Positions 49,541-56,993 of a stretch of 64,000 nt of DNA are shown in pieces. How positions within the stretch are numbered: the stretch's first letter is position 1; each line of letters starts with the position of its first letter. The DNA is from Allochromatium vinosum DSM 180 (GTDB taxonomy: Bacteria; Pseudomonadota; Gammaproteobacteria; Chromatiales; Chromatiaceae). Under the pieces are notes generated by a model. It was not told the origin of the DNA and ran no database searches. It worked only from the letters and a program-made list of their open reading frames with translations. The position numbers and the translations under genes are program-made. Location: assembly GCF_000025485.1 (NCBI RefSeq), contig NC_013851.1, positions 1,093,154 to 1,157,153 of the forward strand, read 5' to 3'.

Positions 49541-49781
49541 TGGGGTGCTGAACGATTTTGTAGTCGCGTCTGTAGTCGCGTGAAATCTTGGGTAGCGGCG
49601 ACGCCCTCCAGCCGCTGGATCGATTGCCCATAGGCGCGGCCAGTCCTGGCCGCACGGGCGGCTTCCCTTGGCTGGCCTGAGTCCATTGAGCGAATGGCGC
49701 TGGTCGTGGTCGCGGGACCGCGCCGGTTATACTCAGCCTCCCCAGCGGAACCCGGATCGCCATGACCAGCGAGGCCTTTGC
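49541..49781. other. Non-coding stretch after tRNA-Pro, possible integration-site scar
   Basis: No convincing gene is seen in these 241 bases. GTAGTCGCGT occurs twice close together (GTAGTCGCGTCTGTAGTCGCG-like, about 49560-49581), and the sequence starts a 14-kb zone of accessory genes just beyond a tRNA 3' end, the usual target of integrases. No integrase gene or second copy of the tRNA end was found in the window, so an attachment scar is only a possibility. Confidence 0.3.
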
Positions 49782-50783
49782 ATGACCTCACCGCGCACCA
49801 CGGGCCGCCTCACGACAAGCCGCTTCCGCCCGGCCTGGTGGCTGCCCGGTCCTCATCTTCAGACCCTCTGGCCCAGTCTGATGGGTCGGCGACCGCGTCT
49901 GGCGCTGACGCGGCGCCGGATCGAACTGGCCGACGGCGATTTCATCGATCTGGCTCTGGGTGCGCCATCCGGTCCACGGGTGCTGGTGATCCATGGACTC
50001 GAAGGCAACCTGGAGTTGCACTACGCGGGCGGTCTGATGCAGACGCTCGCGCACGGCGGCTTCCAGCCGATCTTCCTGTTTCTGCGCGGGTGCTCGGAGG
50101 AGCCGAACCGGCTCGATCGCGCCTACCATTCGGGCGCGAGCGCCGATCTGGCCGAGGTGCTGGAGGTCTTGAGCCGCGATCCCGAGGGCGCGCCGCTGGC
50201 GGCGATCGGCTTCTCACTCGGAGCCAATCTGCTGCTCAAGTATCTGGGCGAGACGCCCGCGCCACGGCTGCAACGGGCGGTAGCCGTGTCCGTGCCCTTC
50301 GTGCTGCGCGATGCCATGCTGCGGCTGGATCTGGGTGGCTCGCGCCTCTACCGGCGCTATCTGCTGGGCAGGCTCAAGGCCAGTCTGCGGCGCAAGTTCG
50401 CCGAGCGCCTCTTCCCGTTGGATGTCGATCTGGACGCCATCCGCGACTTCAACCAGTTCGACGACCAAATCACCGCGCCGCTCAACGGCTTCGCCGGCGT
50501 CTTCGACTATTACACGCGGGCCAGTTGTCGACCCTTTCTGGCCAGCATCCACACGCCCACGCTCATCCTCCAGGCGGCGGATGATCCCTTCATGTTCCCA
50601 ACCACAGTCCCTTGGGCGCATGAGCTCGGTCCCGGCGTGACGCTCGAACTGGCCGCGCACGGCGGGCATGTTGGGTTCGTCGCCGGAACTTGGCCCTGGA
50701 AGCCGCACTACTGGCTCGAAACTCGTGTGCTGGAGTATCTGCGAATCCAGGATCTGTCGTGCGTTCAAGGGACGCAACCCTGA
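49782..50783 (+). CDS. YheT-family alpha/beta hydrolase
   Basis: Cytosolic hydrolase of 333 residues of the YheT (ABHD1/3-like) family. The N-terminus FRPAWWLPGPHLQTLWPSLM is family-typical, the oxyanion-side segment is VLVIHGLEGNLELHYAGGL, and the nucleophile elbow is GFSLGANLLLKYLGE (Ser). The charge-relay Asp is in ILQAADDPFM and the His in AAHGGHVGF. GAGG precedes ATG 49782. Substrate unknown, probably an ester. It is the last gene with ordinary context before the accessory block; a yebG copy follows at 50 bases. Confidence 0.9.
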   Translation: MTSPRTTGRLTTSRFRPAWWLPGPHLQTLWPSLMGRRPRLALTRRRIELADGDFIDLALGAPSGPRVLVIHGLEGNLELHYAGGLMQTLAHGGFQPIFLFLRGCSEEPNRLDRAYHSGASADLAEVLEVLSRDPEGAPLAAIGFSLGANLLLKYLGETPAPRLQRAVAVSVPFVLRDAMLRLDLGGSRLYRRYLLGRLKASLRRKFAERLFPLDVDLDAIRDFNQFDDQITAPLNGFAGVFDYYTRASCRPFLASIHTPTLILQAADDPFMFPTTVPWAHELGPGVTLELAAHGGHVGFVAGTWPWKPHYWLETRVLEYLRIQDLSCVQGTQP

Positions 50784-50787
50784 GCGC

Positions 50788-50793
50788 TATACT
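50788..50793 (+). promoter_or_regulatory. TATACT box of the conserved yebG leader, copy 1
   Basis: GCTATACTCCCC, 45 bases before the yebG start, recurs before the second copy (60207) and the truncated third copy (56843). Conservation at all three sites suggests a -10 promoter box. No convincing LexA site was found beside it. Confidence 0.5.
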
Positions 50794-50832
50794 CCCCATC
50801 CCAGCTACTGATGGCCAAAACGGGGCCGCACT

Positions 50833-51138
50833 ATGATCGAAATCGAATACATCGTCCGTGACCGCCGGGGAGTGGAACGCTTGCGCACTGCCGACAAGAA
50901 GGCCGCCGAAGCCTATGACCGCATTCTGGAGAACGCCGAGCGGCTGGCCGACTGGCTGCGCGCCGGATCGGTGTTGCCGAGCCTGCCCGATGACGAGCTG
51001 GAGACGCTGACGGTACATCTGGCGCGTCATGCGCGCGAGGTTGAGTTGATCCTGAAGGGCAAGCCAGTGGAGTCCGGGGCGGATCCGGTGGTCAGCGAAC
51101 CGGCGCCCAGGGTGACGCCAATCAAGGCCACTGGTTGA
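50833..51138 (+). CDS. yebG: YebG family protein, copy 1
   Basis: Small protein of 101 residues like YebG, which in E. coli is SOS-induced and of unclear function. The family core is visible: [60 protein letters not shown]. The C-terminal tail beyond about residue 78 is Pro/Val-rich and differs from the second copy. A near-identical paralogue lies 9.4 kb downstream (60253), and both share the leader upstream. The YiaA-like gene follows 20 bases later. Confidence 0.85.
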   Translation: MIEIEYIVRDRRGVERLRTADKKAAEAYDRILENAERLADWLRAGSVLPSLPDDELETLTVHLARHAREVELILKGKPVESGADPVVSEPAPRVTPIKATG

Positions 51139-51158
51139 GACAGTTTCTGGGGATAGCC

Positions 51159-51599
51159 ATGAAACCACCGCCGGCACAACGACCGACCAGCGCTTTCATC
51201 GGCGCCTCCTGGAGCGCCTTGTTCATCGGCGCGCTGGCTTACCTCATCGGCCTTTGGAACGCGCCGATGCCGCTCAATGAAAAGGGCTACTATTTCACGC
51301 TGCTGATGTACGGTCTGTTCTCGGCGGTGTCGCTGCAAAAATCGGTGCGGGATCGACTCGAAGGCATTCCAGTGACGGGACTCTATTTCGGTCTGTGCTG
51401 GCTGTCGCTCGGATTGGCGGTATTGCTGCTGGCCGTCGGTCTCTGGAATGCCTCCTTCGCGCCCAGTGAAAAAGGCTTCTATGCGATGTCCTTCATCCTC
51501 AGCCTGTTTGCGGCGGTGGCGGTGCAGAAAAATGTGCGGGACATGGCTCGGTGGCGCGAGGACTCACCGGCGCATGAAGCGAAGGACAACGCGTCCTGA
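51159..51599 (+). CDS. yiaA: YiaA/YiaB-type inner-membrane protein
   Basis: Integral membrane protein of 146 residues with two copies of the YiaAB two-helix unit. The first is [20 protein letters not shown] to [20 protein letters not shown]; the second is [20 protein letters not shown] to [20 protein letters not shown]. The duplicated GLWNA and LQKSVRD/VQKNVRD elements show the internal repeat. The cytosolic tail is charged. The function of the family is unknown. ATG 51159 follows GGGGATAG. Confidence 0.88.
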   Translation: MKPPPAQRPTSAFIGASWSALFIGALAYLIGLWNAPMPLNEKGYYFTLLMYGLFSAVSLQKSVRDRLEGIPVTGLYFGLCWLSLGLAVLLLAVGLWNASFAPSEKGFYAMSFILSLFAAVAVQKNVRDMARWREDSPAHEAKDNAS

Positions 51600-51670
51600 C
51601 CATCACCGGTCAGACTCGGCTCACTGACGCGACGGCGTGTCGGCTGTGCCGACGGTTGCATCAAGCCGCG

Positions 51671-51808
51671 TCCGCCCTCCAGGATCACCATGACATAGGA
51701 CTCGGGCTTGCCGAGCAGGTCGGCGACCGTGCGCGAGGCGCGGGCCAGCAGCTCGGGGCGGGAATCGGCGGCGATCTCGACGTTGGTCAGCAGGCGCAGT
51801 GTGGGCAT
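51671..51808 (-). pseudogene. MIF-like tautomerase, 3'-truncated remnant
   Basis: From ATG 51808 the frame reads MPTLRLLTNVEIAADSRPEL then LGKPESYVMVILEGG, the N-terminal 45 residues of the macrophage-migration-inhibitory-factor-like tautomerase family, including catalytic Pro2 (Pro1 after Met removal). After VMVILEGG the homology stops, although a frame continues. The remaining half of the usual 115 residues is missing, lost between this gene and the end of the YiaA-like gene. Confidence 0.7.
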
Positions 51809-51914
51809 GGACAGGATCTCTGGCGATTGGACGTGACAGCGGTGGTTATACTTCAGTCCGCACGCCGCCGACAGCCGAGCCTGCAAGAAGTCGTCATGGG
51901 TGCCAACCCAGACT

Positions 51915-52880
51915 TCAATCGATCGTCTCCAGTCCCGCCAGCTCCAGTAGCCCATCGGCCAGACGGGCGATGGCCTCGGCGTGCGTCAGTCGGGCGCGCC
52001 AGGGCGCGGGAATCGCCGCCACGCCATAGTAGGTGCCAGCCAGCTGGCCATAGATGGCCCCGGTGGTGTCGGCATCCTCGCCCAGATTGACCGCCTTGAG
52101 CGCCCCGTCCGCGAAGCTGTCGCTGGTGTGGAAGGCCCACAGCGCCGCTTCCAGCGCCTGGACCACATAGCCGGTGCCCCGGATGGTCGGGGGATGGCGC
52201 TCCTTGAAGGAACCGGCGGCGATCGTGGCGATGGCGGGAGCCAGGGGCGTGGCGTTCCAGTCGACACCCACGGGGGCGAAGTGCGGGGCGAGCAGCACGG
52301 ACTTCTCTACGCCCTGGAGGGCACCGATGAGAAGTCCGGCATAGTAGCGGCAGGCCTCGACCGCCTCGGCCGCTCCATGGGTGGTGCGCGACATCTGCCC
52401 GGCCTGTTCCACGGCGGCGACCGGATCACGGGCGAAGGCCAGGGGTATCGGGGCCAGCCGCATCAGCGAGCCGTTGCCAGCGGTGTGCGGATCGGTCGCG
52501 CCGGCGAAGGGATCGCCGGTGTCGATGAAGCGGTTCAGGGCACCGGCCACGGTGTTGCCGATGTCGAAGCAGCGCCCGGTGCTGCTCCAATAGCCCTCGT
52601 CCCGCCAGCGCCGGTAGCGGCGCATCTGATCGGCGGCCTCGAAGCCCCGGCATTCGATCAGGCTCTCGGCCAGACACAGGGCCATCGAGGTGTCATCGGT
52701 CCACTGGCCGGGGGCGAGCCGGAAGGGACCGCCGCCGATCATGTCCGTGATCGGTGCGAAGGTGCCGGGACGGGTGAACTCCAGCGTGGTGCCGAGAGCA
52801 TCGCCGGCGGCCAAGCCCAGCAGGGCACCGTGATAGCGAGCGCGGAGCGTGGGCGTGCCTGAAGCCTTGTCAGTGGGCAT
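51915..52880 (-). CDS. ADP-ribosylglycohydrolase family protein (DraG-like)
   Basis: Removes ADP-ribose from protein or small-molecule targets. The 321 residues have GALLGLAAGDALGTTLEF, the Mg2+-binding QWTDDTSMALCLAESL, GNGSLMRLAPIPL and the C-terminal GEDADTTGAIYGQLAGTYYG with the second metal triad. Both metal sites look intact. No DraT or other ADP-ribosyltransferase gene lies nearby, so the target is unknown. No strong ribosome site precedes 52880; an in-frame start 18 codons upstream exists. The gene is intact although its neighbour is a tautomerase relic. Confidence 0.9.
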   Translation of the reverse strand: MPTDKASGTPTLRARYHGALLGLAAGDALGTTLEFTRPGTFAPITDMIGGGPFRLAPGQWTDDTSMALCLAESLIECRGFEAADQMRRYRRWRDEGYWSSTGRCFDIGNTVAGALNRFIDTGDPFAGATDPHTAGNGSLMRLAPIPLAFARDPVAAVEQAGQMSRTTHGAAEAVEACRYYAGLLIGALQGVEKSVLLAPHFAPVGVDWNATPLAPAIATIAAGSFKERHPPTIRGTGYVVQALEAALWAFHTSDSFADGALKAVNLGEDADTTGAIYGQLAGTYYGVAAIPAPWRARLTHAEAIARLADGLLELAGLETID

Positions 52881-53176
52881 GGGGGGATGTCCTCGATGGA
52901 ATGTCCCGGTCAGCCGGAGCTGATGGACGATCATGACGCGGCTCCGATGTTTCCAGCCGCCGCCTTCGCCTTCTTCTCGAACACCTGCAACGCCGGCTCT
53001 CGGTTTCGATATCGAGGCAGAGCAACGCGGATTCGGAGGGCGCGGTCGGCTCCATCCAGTCCCCTTGGGCAGCGGGCGGTGTCCAGAATAGGCGTCTCAG
53101 GAATATTACAGGACGTGGCGTTGAGGCGGCGATTGGGAGTACGATCCGCCGGACATCGCCTGCATCGAGGACTGCC
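52881..53176. other. Non-coding gap between divergent genes
   Basis: 296 bases between the ADP-ribosylglycohydrolase (-) and the cupin (+). A short minus-strand frame ends in VFEKKAKAAAGNIGAAS, which could be the tail of a lost gene, but no start or family was found. No clear promoter motif was recognised. Confidence 0.35.
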
Positions 53177-53656
53177 ATGAGCCAACTGTCATCCCGGTGT
53201 TCGAGACACGTCCGCGCGTGCCTGATCTTCAGCCTGCTCGGCGGGCTGATCGCCGCTCCTGTGGCGGCCGACCAAGCCACGATTCCCGGCGTCGAGGTCG
53301 AGCGACTCGCGCGCTCCAGCCAGAGCTGGAACGGGCATCCGCTCCCGGCCTATCGACCGGAGCAACCCGAGATCACCCTTCTGCGCTTTCGCATCGCGCC
53401 GGGCGCCCGGCTGCCGCTGCATCAGCATCCGGTCATCAACGCGGGCGTGCTGCTCTCGGGTGAGCTGACCGTCGAGTCCAAGGCCGGCGAGATCCTGCAC
53501 CTGAAAGCCGGCGAGGCGCTGATCGAACTGGTCGGGGAGCTGCACTTCGGCTACAACGCGGGCACCGAGCCGGTCGATCTGATCGTGTTCTATGCGGGTA
53601 ACGTCGAGCAGCCGATCATGGAACTGGCCGATGGAGCGGCTGGCCATCAACACTGA
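53177..53656 (+). CDS. Exported cupin-domain protein
   Basis: Single-domain cupin of 159 residues, predicted periplasmic. The signal peptide is ACLIFSLLGGLIAAPVAA. The cupin motifs are visible: GARLPLHQHPVINAGVLLSG with the metal His pair and the glycine turn, then LVGELHFGYNAGTEPVDLIV with a third His. The C-terminus is His-rich (GAAGHQH). Ligand and reaction are unknown; similar small exported cupins are widespread in proteobacteria. Confidence 0.88.
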   Translation: MSQLSSRCSRHVRACLIFSLLGGLIAAPVAADQATIPGVEVERLARSSQSWNGHPLPAYRPEQPEITLLRFRIAPGARLPLHQHPVINAGVLLSGELTVESKAGEILHLKAGEALIELVGELHFGYNAGTEPVDLIVFYAGNVEQPIMELADGAAGHQH

Positions 53657-53807
53657 GGATTCAGCCGGTCGCGCGCCTGATGGATCGTGACCGGGTTCTC
53701 GGACGCCATCGCGGCTTCGTGTGTATCCTTCCATCCGGCTCCCGCACCCCTCATCGGACGTCGTCCGGGCGCGGTTCTTACGCATGATCCGCTTGGAGGC
53801 TCCAGAC

Positions 53808-54854
53808 ATGCTCTCGATGCACCGCCACCCCATCGCTCGGCTCCTGCCGGGGTTGATTCTGGCCTTGACCGCGTTCGCGGCCACGGCCCAGCTCGATCCT
53901 CCAACCTATCAGGGCGGACGTGGACAATGGCAGTGGGAGGGGAACGTCGCCAAGACCTTCTTCGACAATGGGCTGGCCATTGCGATTGCTTTTCCGCCCG
54001 ATGACGACTGCGATACCGCCTACTTCGGTCTTATCGGCAACGATCAGGTCAAGTCGATGACCTTCACCATCGACCAGAGCCAATACAACACGCTCGACGT
54101 CGAAGCCATCGATGCCGGTGACGGCACGCCGCTGATCGGTTTCCCGCTCTCGGACCAGGCGCTCTACGACCTCAAGCGCGGCCAGATCCTGCGCGTGCGC
54201 ACCGACCAGGGCAATCTGAACGTGGGACTCACGGGCACGGCCCTGGCGTTCAACAACGCCTACGGCAACTGTCGGCTCATGCTCCAGGGGACCACACTGC
54301 AACCGAGCCGCAGCCGTCCCAACGCCGAGCAGGCATTGGCCCCCACCAAGCCGTTGGCGCCCGACAAGCTCTCGCGCATCGACCTGGAGAACGGGACGGT
54401 GATCGTCATGTTCGCGGGCGAGTTCGAGGCTGGGGATGGGCAACGGATCATCGCGGCACTGGAGGAAACCGGCGCGTCGGCACTCGGACTCAACAGCGTC
54501 GGCGGGCTGGTCTCGGAAGCGCAGATGGTCGGCTACTATCTGCGCAGCCACAACCTCGTTACGATCGCGGGCGAGATGTGCGCCAGTGCCTGCACCTTTG
54601 CGCTGGCCGGCGGCGTGGATCGGCTGGCTATCGATGGAGCACGCATCGGCCTGCATCAGTCCTATACGCCCGGTGGTGGCGGCAGCCTGGAGGATGGTCA
54701 GCGTCTGGTCGGCAACTACATCCGCTACTTCCAGAGCATGGGGGTGGATGCCGAGGTCGTGGCGTTGGCGGCGACCATGCCCAGCGATGGTATCCGCTGG
54801 ATCGATCCCGGTCGGGCAATGGAATTGAAGCTCATCGGGGCGGTTTTGCCCTGA
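53808..54854 (+). CDS. Exported ClpP/crotonase-fold protein (COG3904-like)
   Basis: Predicted periplasmic protein of 348 residues with a signal peptide (LLPGLILALTAFAATA). The first half (GGRGQWQWEGNVAKTFFDNG; LIGNDQVKSMTFTIDQSQYN) is an uncharacterised beta domain. The second half resembles the ClpP fold: LGLNSVGGLVSEAQMVGYYL, then EMCASACTFALAGGVDRLAI with a candidate nucleophile Ser (about 260), and GARIGLHQSYTPGGGG with a candidate His (about 283). Protease activity is unproven. GGAGG lies eight bases before ATG 53808. An LprI-domain relic follows in the same orientation. Confidence 0.82.
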   Translation: MLSMHRHPIARLLPGLILALTAFAATAQLDPPTYQGGRGQWQWEGNVAKTFFDNGLAIAIAFPPDDDCDTAYFGLIGNDQVKSMTFTIDQSQYNTLDVEAIDAGDGTPLIGFPLSDQALYDLKRGQILRVRTDQGNLNVGLTGTALAFNNAYGNCRLMLQGTTLQPSRSRPNAEQALAPTKPLAPDKLSRIDLENGTVIVMFAGEFEAGDGQRIIAALEETGASALGLNSVGGLVSEAQMVGYYLRSHNLVTIAGEMCASACTFALAGGVDRLAIDGARIGLHQSYTPGGGGSLEDGQRLVGNYIRYFQSMGVDAEVVALAATMPSDGIRWIDPGRAMELKLIGAVLP

Positions 54855-54877
54855 CACCACATCGGAGACCTTATCCC

Positions 54878-55273
54878 ATGCGTAGACTGGCCCTGTCCGC
54901 CGTCCTGCTCAGCACCTGCACGATCTCGCATGCCAACGACGAGCTTTATACGACACGTTACTCAAGCTGCATGGACCAAGCGGGCGGCGTGACCGTTGAG
55001 ATGCTGGACTGCATTGGCGAAGAACTGAACACGCAGGACGCGCGGCTCAACGGCGCGTATCAGAAGCTGAGGGCTCAGCTGTCGGCTGAACGCCGGAAAG
55101 CGCTTCAGTCGGCGCAGCGGTTGTGGATTCAGTATCGGGATGCGAACTGCGACTTCTAACTCGACCCCGAAGGTGGGACGCTCCATCGTGTGATGGCCGC
55201 CGACTGCGTGTTGCGGGAAACGGCCGAACGCGCGAAGGAGTTGGAAGGTCTGGCCGAAGTCTACGGTCACTGA
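54878..55273 (+). pseudogene. LprI-domain (DUF1311) protein gene with in-frame TAA
   Basis: The gene starts with a signal peptide (RRLALSAVLLSTCTISHA) and runs into an LprI domain (SCMDQAGGVTVEMLDCIGEE; RLWIQYRDANCDF). A TAA at 55157-55159 stops it at 94 codons. The same frame then continues LDPEGGTLHRVMAADCVLRE and ends EGLAEVYGH at a TGA (55271-55273), the usual end of the domain with its last cysteine. The TAA replaces a position that is normally Tyr or similar, so a single base change explains it. Either a truncated secreted protein is made or the gene is dead. Confidence 0.8.
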
Positions 55274-55421
55274 GTGACGTGCATTTCAGCGGCCGCCACC
55301 AACCGCTCCATCTGCCGCGCAAGCGCAATATCGCGCTCGGCGGCGCTGGGGCGTGGTGGCGACCGTGCTGCTGCTGGTCGCTATCGAATTCATGGCGGCC
55401 AGGCCAGTTTGAATCGCCCGC
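55274..55421. other. Short degenerate stretch
   Basis: Between the LprI-domain relic and the dipeptidase gene. Two overlapping frames together give PLHLPRKRNIALG and GVVATVLLLVAIEFMAARPV, which could be one small membrane protein broken by a frameshift. There is no start codon, so it is treated as non-coding. Confidence 0.3.
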
Positions 55422-56102
55422 TCAAACCTGAGCGTAGATCGCCTGCGGTTGCTGCGCATACGCCGCCCAATAGCCATCGCCATAGGAATAGTGCCACCAT
55501 TCCGAGGGCATGGGCGCAAAGCCGGCCTGGAGCATCGCCAGCAGGAGCAATCGGCGCTGTGCCTGGGCGAGCGGCGGAATCTGTTCGGACAGTAGGTGTG
55601 AGCGTTCCTCAAGCGCATTGACGCCCGATCCCATGTCGACGCGTTCCTGGTTCTGCATCAACGCCAGATCCACCGCGCCGCCGGTCAGGTGCGGCGGGAT
55701 GGAGCGGTACGGATCGGCAATGAACTGTGTGATCAGGCGATAGCGTTCGGCCGCATCCAGATCGGGGTAATCGGCTTCGCACTGCCGGGAAATGTCCTCG
55801 AACAGCTGCTGCTGCACCGCTTTCGGGCGCAGGGTTTCCAGGATGAACAGCTGATAGCCCAACAGGTGCAGTGCGTCGGCCGCCTGGAGCAACCGGAGGG
55901 CCGCACCGGCACGCATCCGGAAATCGGTCATCTGGGGCGCAAAGACCAGTCGCCGATTGGTATCGACTTCGCGCAGATCGACCAGCGGCTCACCGCCTTC
56001 GACGGTCGGGATCATGTTGGCGGCAGGTTCATCCAGGTAGGTGCGTAACCGGTCGAAGGGCGACAGGGCCAGATAGTCATCGAGTGCGTAGGCTGTTTGC
56101 AT
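55422..56102 (-). CDS. D-Ala-D-Ala dipeptidase (VanX family, M15D), cytosolic type
   Basis: Zinc dipeptidase of 226 residues. The M15D motifs are HLTGGAVDLAL (His about 138, Asp about 145) and EWWHYSYGDG (Glu about 201, His about 204), giving all zinc and catalytic residues. The N-terminus MQTAYALDDYLALSPFDRLR lacks a signal peptide, so it should act in the cytosol. Hydrolysis of D-Ala-D-Ala for peptidoglycan-derived nutrition is the DdpX-like role. A second, exported member of the family is encoded about 0.9 kb away on the other strand. Confidence 0.88.
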   Translation of the reverse strand: MQTAYALDDYLALSPFDRLRTYLDEPAANMIPTVEGGEPLVDLREVDTNRRLVFAPQMTDFRMRAGAALRLLQAADALHLLGYQLFILETLRPKAVQQQLFEDISRQCEADYPDLDAAERYRLITQFIADPYRSIPPHLTGGAVDLALMQNQERVDMGSGVNALEERSHLLSEQIPPLAQAQRRLLLLAMLQAGFAPMPSEWWHYSYGDGYWAAYAQQPQAIYAQV

Positions 56103-56146
56103 CGTTCGGATTTCCTGTGTGAACGGCGTTGTCGCCTGTCCGGCCT

Positions 56147-56455
56147 TCAGGCCACTGTCTCCCGATAGCCATGCTGCAGGCGTCGCTTTCCAATCGCCGC
56201 GATCTGCTTCAGTCCGGCCTCATGCGACTCGACCAATACGATGCGCTGTCCGCCCAGCTGCGAACCGATCCCTCCCCAGCACTGGAGCAGTGTCCAATCG
56301 CCGAACAGGTCGCGGACCAGAGCCACGCTGTAGTAACGCTGCTTCTCTGGATGAATCCAGCGGCATTGCGACCGCTCGCCATCCGTGTGAGGCCGGACCG
56401 GCCGGTTTGACGCTGCCTCCAGGCTCGGGCGACGTGTTGAATGAAGTGTGACCAT
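56147..56455 (-). CDS. WGR-domain protein
   Basis: About 102 residues, mostly a WGR domain: RWIHPEKQRYYSVALVRDLF, DWTLLQCWGGIGSQLGGQRI, VLVESHEAGLKQIAAIGKRR. In larger proteins this domain accompanies polymerases, DNA ligases or PARP and contacts nucleic acid. Here it stands alone with a short basic N-terminus. An upstream in-frame ATG at 56473 is possible. Function unknown. Confidence 0.75.
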   Translation of the reverse strand: MVTLHSTRRPSLEAASNRPVRPHTDGERSQCRWIHPEKQRYYSVALVRDLFGDWTLLQCWGGIGSQLGGQRIVLVESHEAGLKQIAAIGKRRLQHGYRETVA

Positions 56456-56462
56456 GTCGGCG

Positions 56463-56768
56463 TCACGCCGCATAGATCATGGTGCGGGTCATCCCGCCAT
56501 CGACGATCAGGTTGTGGCCGGTGATGAATCCCGCCTGGTCGCCGGCCAGGAAGCGCACGGCCGCGACGATGTCTTCCGGCGCGCCGACCCGTCCGACGGC
56601 ATGTTGGGTCCGATCGATCGGGCGATGGTGCGGCGCGCGCCGATGGGCCGACTTCTGGAGCGAACCGGTCTCGATCCAGCCGGGACTGATGGCATTGACC
56701 CGGATCTCCGGTCCCAGACTGATCGCGGCGGCGTGGGTGAAGGCCAGCGGTGTGGGGGTGTTCGGCAT
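56463..56768 (-). pseudogene. Short-chain dehydrogenase, N-terminally deleted remnant
   Basis: The frame encodes only the C-terminal part of an SDR: FTHAAAISLGPEIRVNAISP, then GWIETGSL, VGAPEDIVAAVRFLAGDQAG and FITGHNLIVDGGMT. The Rossmann glycine motif and the catalytic Tyr-x-x-x-Lys are absent; homology begins just after where the Lys should be. About 150 residues are missing. The breakpoint lies about 75 bases from the truncated third yebG leader. Confidence 0.8.
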
Positions 56769-56840
56769 CGTCGACAGAACTCCGGTATCGGTGCGGGACT
56801 CGGGCTACCCACCGCCGCGCGGCGGGACTGGCCGACTGGG

Positions 56841-56979
56841 GCTATACTCGTCCCCCATCTATCCAATGCAGCTCACCATGATCGAGATCGAATACAGCGT
56901 CAAGGGCCGCCGGCTGGAGTCGGGTGTTTCCCAGGCACGGATCGATCCTGGTTATCATGGCGGTTCTTCAGCCCCCTGA
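56841..56979 (+). pseudogene. Truncated third copy of the yebG leader and 5' end
   Basis: GCTATACTCG (56841) is the leader box seen before both yebG copies. ATG 56878 opens MIEIEYSVKGRR, matching [12 protein letters not shown] of yebG, and then diverges (LESGVSQARIDPGYH) to a stop at 56977-56979. Only about 12 codons of yebG remain. It could express a 33-residue peptide, but is more simply a duplication relic. Confidence 0.75.
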
Positions 56980-56993
56980 TGGGATGTTCACGC

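Noticed and set aside
54878..54880. Operon of the ClpP-fold protein with the LprI-domain gene as a peptidase-inhibitor pair
   Set aside because: The genes are adjacent and both exported, but the LprI-domain gene carries a stop codon and nothing else supports such a pairing.
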